DNA of 38,757 nt. Origin: an uncultured Erysipelotrichaceae bacterium (lineage in GTDB: Bacteria; Bacillota_I; Bacilli_A; Erysipelotrichales; Erysipelotrichaceae). Location: NCBI GenBank assembly GCA_947167125.1, contig CAMVGT010000020.1, forward strand, positions 1 through 38,757. The letters run 5' to 3'. Shown in pieces: positions 35,542 to 38,757 of the stretch. The notes beneath the pieces are model-generated. The model saw only the letters and a list, made by a program, of their open reading frames with translations, was not told where the DNA came from and searched no databases. The number at the start of each line of letters is the position of its first letter. Within the stretch, counting starts at the first letter, position 1. A program made the position numbers and the translations under genes.

Positions 35542-37269
35542 ATGATGGAAATTCAGAAGTTCCCGGCAAATATGGGGGAGCTGGAAATTGATTTCAAACA
35601 TCCGAACCGTGCATTAATCAGCGGTCTCTACGAAGAAACACTCACAGCAGCAGGAAAGCAGAGAACCTTCCTTACCTATATTCCTGAAAACCAGGAATAC
35701 TGCCGTCCCTGCCTTGTTACAGCAATTCCTTCCGGTGAAAATCCGGCAGAATGGATCGAAACTTCCGGAATGAAAGCATTCGCGGACAGAAATGAACTGT
35801 TCCTGCATATTGCATACTGCGATGGTGAAAAATGGGATAACAGCGGAGCTGACGCGGAATATATCAACGGCGTCTATGTGAAGATCCAGGCACGTGATTA
35901 TTACATTACAATGCAGGACAACATTTACCTCTGCGCATTCGGCGACGCGTCATTTGCGGCTCATCAGGCCGCAAAGAGAATGGCCAGCGAATGGAGCGGA
36001 ATGATGACCTTCGGAGATCTTGCGGAAGATCTGAGATTTGACCGCAATATCGAAAGAGGCGAAGAAGATCAGGGGCAGCTGGAACTGAAGATTCAGGGAT
36101 CCGCTGCACAGCTTCCGGTCTGGATGCTGGTATCTTCTTACGAAGGAAACAACAAAGAAGCAGCTGAATACTGGAAAGAACAGAATCATGTCAAAGGAGA
36201 ACCGTACTCCGGACAGGGCTGTGATTATATCTGGGCACCTGATCCTGTCAGACGCCTGAATGAAATCAATGAAGAACATATTTCACAGGTCCGCGTTGCC
36301 GTATCCGAAAAGGGATGCACAGCGGAAGATCTGGAAAATGCTTGGGGCTATATCCGTCTTGCCAGACGCCACCGCGGTCAGGGCGGCAAGTGCCTGAGAT
36401 ACTACAAGGATCCGATCGACTGCGGCGCAGTGCTGAAAACCATGGAAGTCGACGGCATGACACGCACCTGGTATGAATATGTACCTGCTTCCTGCACACC
36501 GGATCAGAAGTGGCCGCTGGTTGTCACAATGCACGGCAGAGGCGGAAGCGCGGAAACATTCTTCGATCTCAGCGGTATTTCAGTTGTGGCTGAAGAAAGA
36601 AAATTCATTGCGGTTATCCCCCAGGCAGGAATTCACCAGCAGAAGAAAAACGGTCTGCGCAATGTCCTGCTGTGGTGCGGAGAGTATAAAGGACAGCCGG
36701 TTGATGATGTGAAATTCATCCGTGAAATGATTGCGGACATCGAAACACGCCTTCCGGTTGATCACAGCAGAATCTATGCATGCGGTCAGAGTTCCGGCGG
36801 AATGATGAGCGATGTTCTGGGATACAGTGCCGGCGATCTCTTCGCGGCAGTCGCTCCCTGGTCCGCACTCCGCTCACCGAGCCGTATGTGCGGCACATTC
36901 GAAGAGAGTGAAGTGAAGACTCCGACCATGTGGATCTATGGCGACAAAGACTTCCTGTGCGCAGGAAAAGGAGAAGATCCCGATCTTCCTTTCCCGCTCG
37001 ATCAGGAATTAAGAGATGTATTTGCGGAAAAGCTGGAACATATGAATCTCGATATTCATAAGCAGCTCCTCCATGAAACATATCCGATCTCATGGTGCAC
37101 ATTCACCAACGATGAAGGTGTTCCTCTGGCTGTCATCGGAAAAGTGGACAACATGGTCCATGCCAATTATCCCGAACTCAGCTGGATCAGCTACGACCAG
37201 TTCCTCAGCCGCTATTCCAAAGATGAAAACGGCAATCTCTATTACTGCGGAAGAAAAGTGAATTTATAA
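35542..37269 (+). CDS. Tandem alpha/beta-hydrolase esterase (PHB-depolymerase/feruloyl-esterase-like)
   Basis: A 575-residue cytoplasmic protein (no signal peptide) with two related halves. The C-terminal half (about 310-575) is an active-looking esterase of the PHB-depolymerase/LpqC group: TRTWYEYVP, oxyanion-type VVTMHGRGGSAETFF, nucleophile Ser417 in CGQSSGGMMS, likely acid Asp470 in YGDKDFL, and His540 in NMVHANYPE. The N-terminal half (about 35-210) repeats the layout (QRTFLTYIP, a WIETSGMKAFADRNELFL stretch, LCAFGDASFAAHQAAKR, LPVWMLVSSYEG) but the elbow is GDASF, without the nucleophile serine, so it is probably inactive. GGAGGA at 35529-35534 supports the ATG at 35542. Confidence 0.88.
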   Translation: MMEIQKFPANMGELEIDFKHPNRALISGLYEETLTAAGKQRTFLTYIPENQEYCRPCLVTAIPSGENPAEWIETSGMKAFADRNELFLHIAYCDGEKWDNSGADAEYINGVYVKIQARDYYITMQDNIYLCAFGDASFAAHQAAKRMASEWSGMMTFGDLAEDLRFDRNIERGEEDQGQLELKIQGSAAQLPVWMLVSSYEGNNKEAAEYWKEQNHVKGEPYSGQGCDYIWAPDPVRRLNEINEEHISQVRVAVSEKGCTAEDLENAWGYIRLARRHRGQGGKCLRYYKDPIDCGAVLKTMEVDGMTRTWYEYVPASCTPDQKWPLVVTMHGRGGSAETFFDLSGISVVAEERKFIAVIPQAGIHQQKKNGLRNVLLWCGEYKGQPVDDVKFIREMIADIETRLPVDHSRIYACGQSSGGMMSDVLGYSAGDLFAAVAPWSALRSPSRMCGTFEESEVKTPTMWIYGDKDFLCAGKGEDPDLPFPLDQELRDVFAEKLEHMNLDIHKQLLHETYPISWCTFTNDEGVPLAVIGKVDNMVHANYPELSWISYDQFLSRYSKDENGNLYYCGRKVNL

Positions 37270-37286
37270 GCGAAAGGTGAATCAAA

Positions 37287-38612
37287 ATGAATACACAGCT
37301 CATCATCTGTCTGGCAATCAGTGTTATGGTCATTGCCGGCTATATCTGGAACAAACTCTCTGTCGGAACTGTCGGATACCTCGGTATCGTCCTGTTCCTG
37401 ATTACCGGATGTATTTCTCCCAAAGACGTTCTCGGCAACATCGGAAATGCCAACCTGATCATGATCTCCAGCATGTTCATCATCTCGGAAGGCTTCAAGA
37501 GAACACAGGCAATCCGTCTGGTTGCGGATACCGTCCGTAAGATTTCCAAGGGATCCATGACCATGGTCATGTTAGGATTCACACTCGCTTCCGTGATTGC
37601 CGCAACATTCACAGGCTCCGCAGTCGCTGCATTCTGTATCGTTGCCCCGATCGTAACTGCTACATGCGAAGAAATGAATATCTCCGTTTCCAAAGCAATC
37701 TTCTCTGTCGGTCTTACCTGCATCGCCGCATGCGGAATCATCCCGGTCGGCGGTTCCCTGTCCATGCTCGCTGAACTCAACGGCTATGTCGCAGCCAACG
37801 GATATGAACAGTACACACTGGCTGTTATGGATCTCTTCAAGAGCAGAGGCCTCAGCCTTGTCGCATTGATTATCTATTCAACATTCCTCGGCTTCCGCTT
37901 CGCTCCGGAAAAGCCGGTTGTCGCTACAACCGACAGCGATGATCTCTCCAAGAGAGTTGCTCATCACGAAAAGCTGAACAGCACACGTGAAACAATCGCA
38001 ATCGTCGTATTCTGCCTTGTCACACTCCTGCTGGTCTTCAACACACAGCTCAACGCACTTCTGACTTCTGCCGGCATTCAGGCTCTGGCATCGTGGGAAA
38101 TTGCATTCATCGGCGCAGTCATTCTGGTTGCGACAGGCGTTCTCTCTTCCAAAGAAGCATGCGGCTCCATTCCGATTGACCTCTGCTTAATGGTTGTAGG
38201 CGGTCTCTGCATGGGTACAGCACTTGCCAACACAGGTGCCGGTGATCTGATCGGCGGTGCAATCGCGAATGTCGCTACCAAGCTGGGCAATCCGTACCTT
38301 ATCGGCGCAGTCTTCTATCTGATTCCGTTCTTACTGACACAGGTTATGCAGAACAGAACCGTCATGGCTGTCTTCGCTCCGATCGCAATTCTTGCCTGCA
38401 AGAGCATGGGCGTTGACTGCACAGGTCCTCTGATGCTGGTTGCAAGCGCATGCTGCACAGCATTCATGACACCGATGGCCACTCCGACCGTACCGCTTGT
38501 CATGGGAATCGGCGGATATGATATGAGTTCCAACCTCAAGCAGTCACTGCTTCCGGCACTGATCCTCTCAGTTGTCAATATCTTCTGGATCATGACAGTC
38601 TATCCGCTTTGA
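37287..38612 (+). CDS. SLC13/DASS-type anion permease
   Basis: A 441-residue polytopic membrane protein with 10 to 12 hydrophobic segments and a central cytoplasmic loop (about 205-230, KPVVATTDSDDLSKRVAHHEK). The two similar halves and the conserved small-residue loops (FTGSAVAAFCIVAPIV near 110, FMTPMATPTVPLVMG near 395-410) fit the SLC13/CitM/ArsB ion-transporter group, secondary carriers for di- or tricarboxylates, usually with Na+. It probably brings in the substrate of the two preceding enzymes. AAGGTGA precedes the start; a terminator follows. Confidence 0.9.
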   Translation: MNTQLIICLAISVMVIAGYIWNKLSVGTVGYLGIVLFLITGCISPKDVLGNIGNANLIMISSMFIISEGFKRTQAIRLVADTVRKISKGSMTMVMLGFTLASVIAATFTGSAVAAFCIVAPIVTATCEEMNISVSKAIFSVGLTCIAACGIIPVGGSLSMLAELNGYVAANGYEQYTLAVMDLFKSRGLSLVALIIYSTFLGFRFAPEKPVVATTDSDDLSKRVAHHEKLNSTRETIAIVVFCLVTLLLVFNTQLNALLTSAGIQALASWEIAFIGAVILVATGVLSSKEACGSIPIDLCLMVVGGLCMGTALANTGAGDLIGGAIANVATKLGNPYLIGAVFYLIPFLLTQVMQNRTVMAVFAPIAILACKSMGVDCTGPLMLVASACCTAFMTPMATPTVPLVMGIGGYDMSSNLKQSLLPALILSVVNIFWIMTVYPL

Positions 38613-38633
38613 TCCGGATAAACGAAAACTCCA

Positions 38634-38672
38634 CGAAAAAAACACCTGTCAGCTGATGACAGGTGTTTTTTG
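38634..38672. terminator. Bidirectional terminator between convergent genes
   Basis: Stem AACACCTGTCA/TGACAGGTGTT (38641-38651 and 38657-38667) with a 5-base loop, A-run on the left and T-run on the right, so it serves both strands. Confidence 0.9.
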
Positions 38673-38684
38673 GAAAACTGAATC

Positions 38685-38757
38685 TTACTTCTGAGCGTCG
38701 AAGTATTCGAGGTTCTTTCCGGACCACGGGTCAAATACATGAACCGCTGTCGGAGCG
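38685..38757 (-). CDS. C-terminus of an ABC transporter ATPase (UgpC/MsmX type), partial
   Basis: Only the last 24 residues are in the window, ending in TAA at 38685-38687. The phrase VHVFDPWSGKNLEYF matches the conserved 'HxFDPxTGxxL' end of the OB-fold (TOBE) domain in carbohydrate ABC ATPases such as UgpC, MsmX or MalK. The assignment is from this short end alone. Confidence 0.65.
   Translation of the reverse strand, partial: APTAVHVFDPWSGKNLEYFDAQK

Noticed and set aside
37982-38000. CACACGTGAAACAA inside the permease gene as a third parS
   Set aside because: Only the right half matches; five of sixteen positions of the parS palindrome differ, and the sequence is in coding DNA.

Overview
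The window is a chromosomal replication-origin region of a low-to-moderate GC Gram-positive bacterium. Gene order (rpmH-rnpA-yidC-jag, oriC, dnaA-dnaN-yaaA-recF-gyrB-gyrA, serS, SRP RNA, tadA-dnaX-ybaB-recR), Noc beside ParA/ParB, a T-box leader and a lipoprotein-type YidC all point to Firmicutes (Bacillota). The mixture of features fits an Erysipelotrichia-like gut lineage best, but that is inference without a database search.

Layout. 1-545: 3' end of a VanY-type D,D-carboxypeptidase. 597-2828: rpmH, rnpA, yidC, jag. 2829-3495: oriC, with many DnaA boxes and a ~50-bp imperfect direct repeat. 3496-12264: dnaA, dnaN, S4 protein, recF, gyrB, gyrA. 12301-12653: a small minus-strand gene with its own promoter and terminator. 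12696-14340: serS behind a T-box leader (Ser specifier AGT), bracketed by two perfect parS sites, one inside the leader and one on the serS terminator. 14374-17696: SRP RNA, tadA, dnaX, ybaB, recR. 17721-22813: fhs, an unrecognised two-domain protein, mnmG and a ThyX-like protein. 22814-26178: a second DnaA-box cluster, then rsmG, noc, parA, parB. 26214-32889: a complete nine-gene F-type ATP synthase operon whose c subunit carries two membrane carboxylates. 32907-38612: a LysR regulator facing an operon of a UxaA-family dehydratase, a tandem alpha/beta-hydrolase esterase and an SLC13-type anion permease. 38685-38757: the C-terminus of a UgpC/MsmX-type ABC ATPase on the minus strand.

How the parts work together. 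DnaA acts at oriC, and the clamp, DnaX, gyrase and RecF/RecR serve replication and repair. ParA, ParB and the two parS sites segregate the origin, and Noc couples it to division. The ATP synthase supplies or consumes the ion gradient. The last operon looks like a self-contained catabolic island: take up an organic anion, hydrolyse an ester inside the cell, and dehydrate the released hydroxy acid.

The points most worth a second look are the LysR/dehydratase/tandem-esterase/permease operon, the second DnaA-box cluster upstream of rsmG-noc-parAB, the parS site embedded in the serS T-box leader, the two unexplained proteins flanking mnmG, and the two-carboxylate c subunit.
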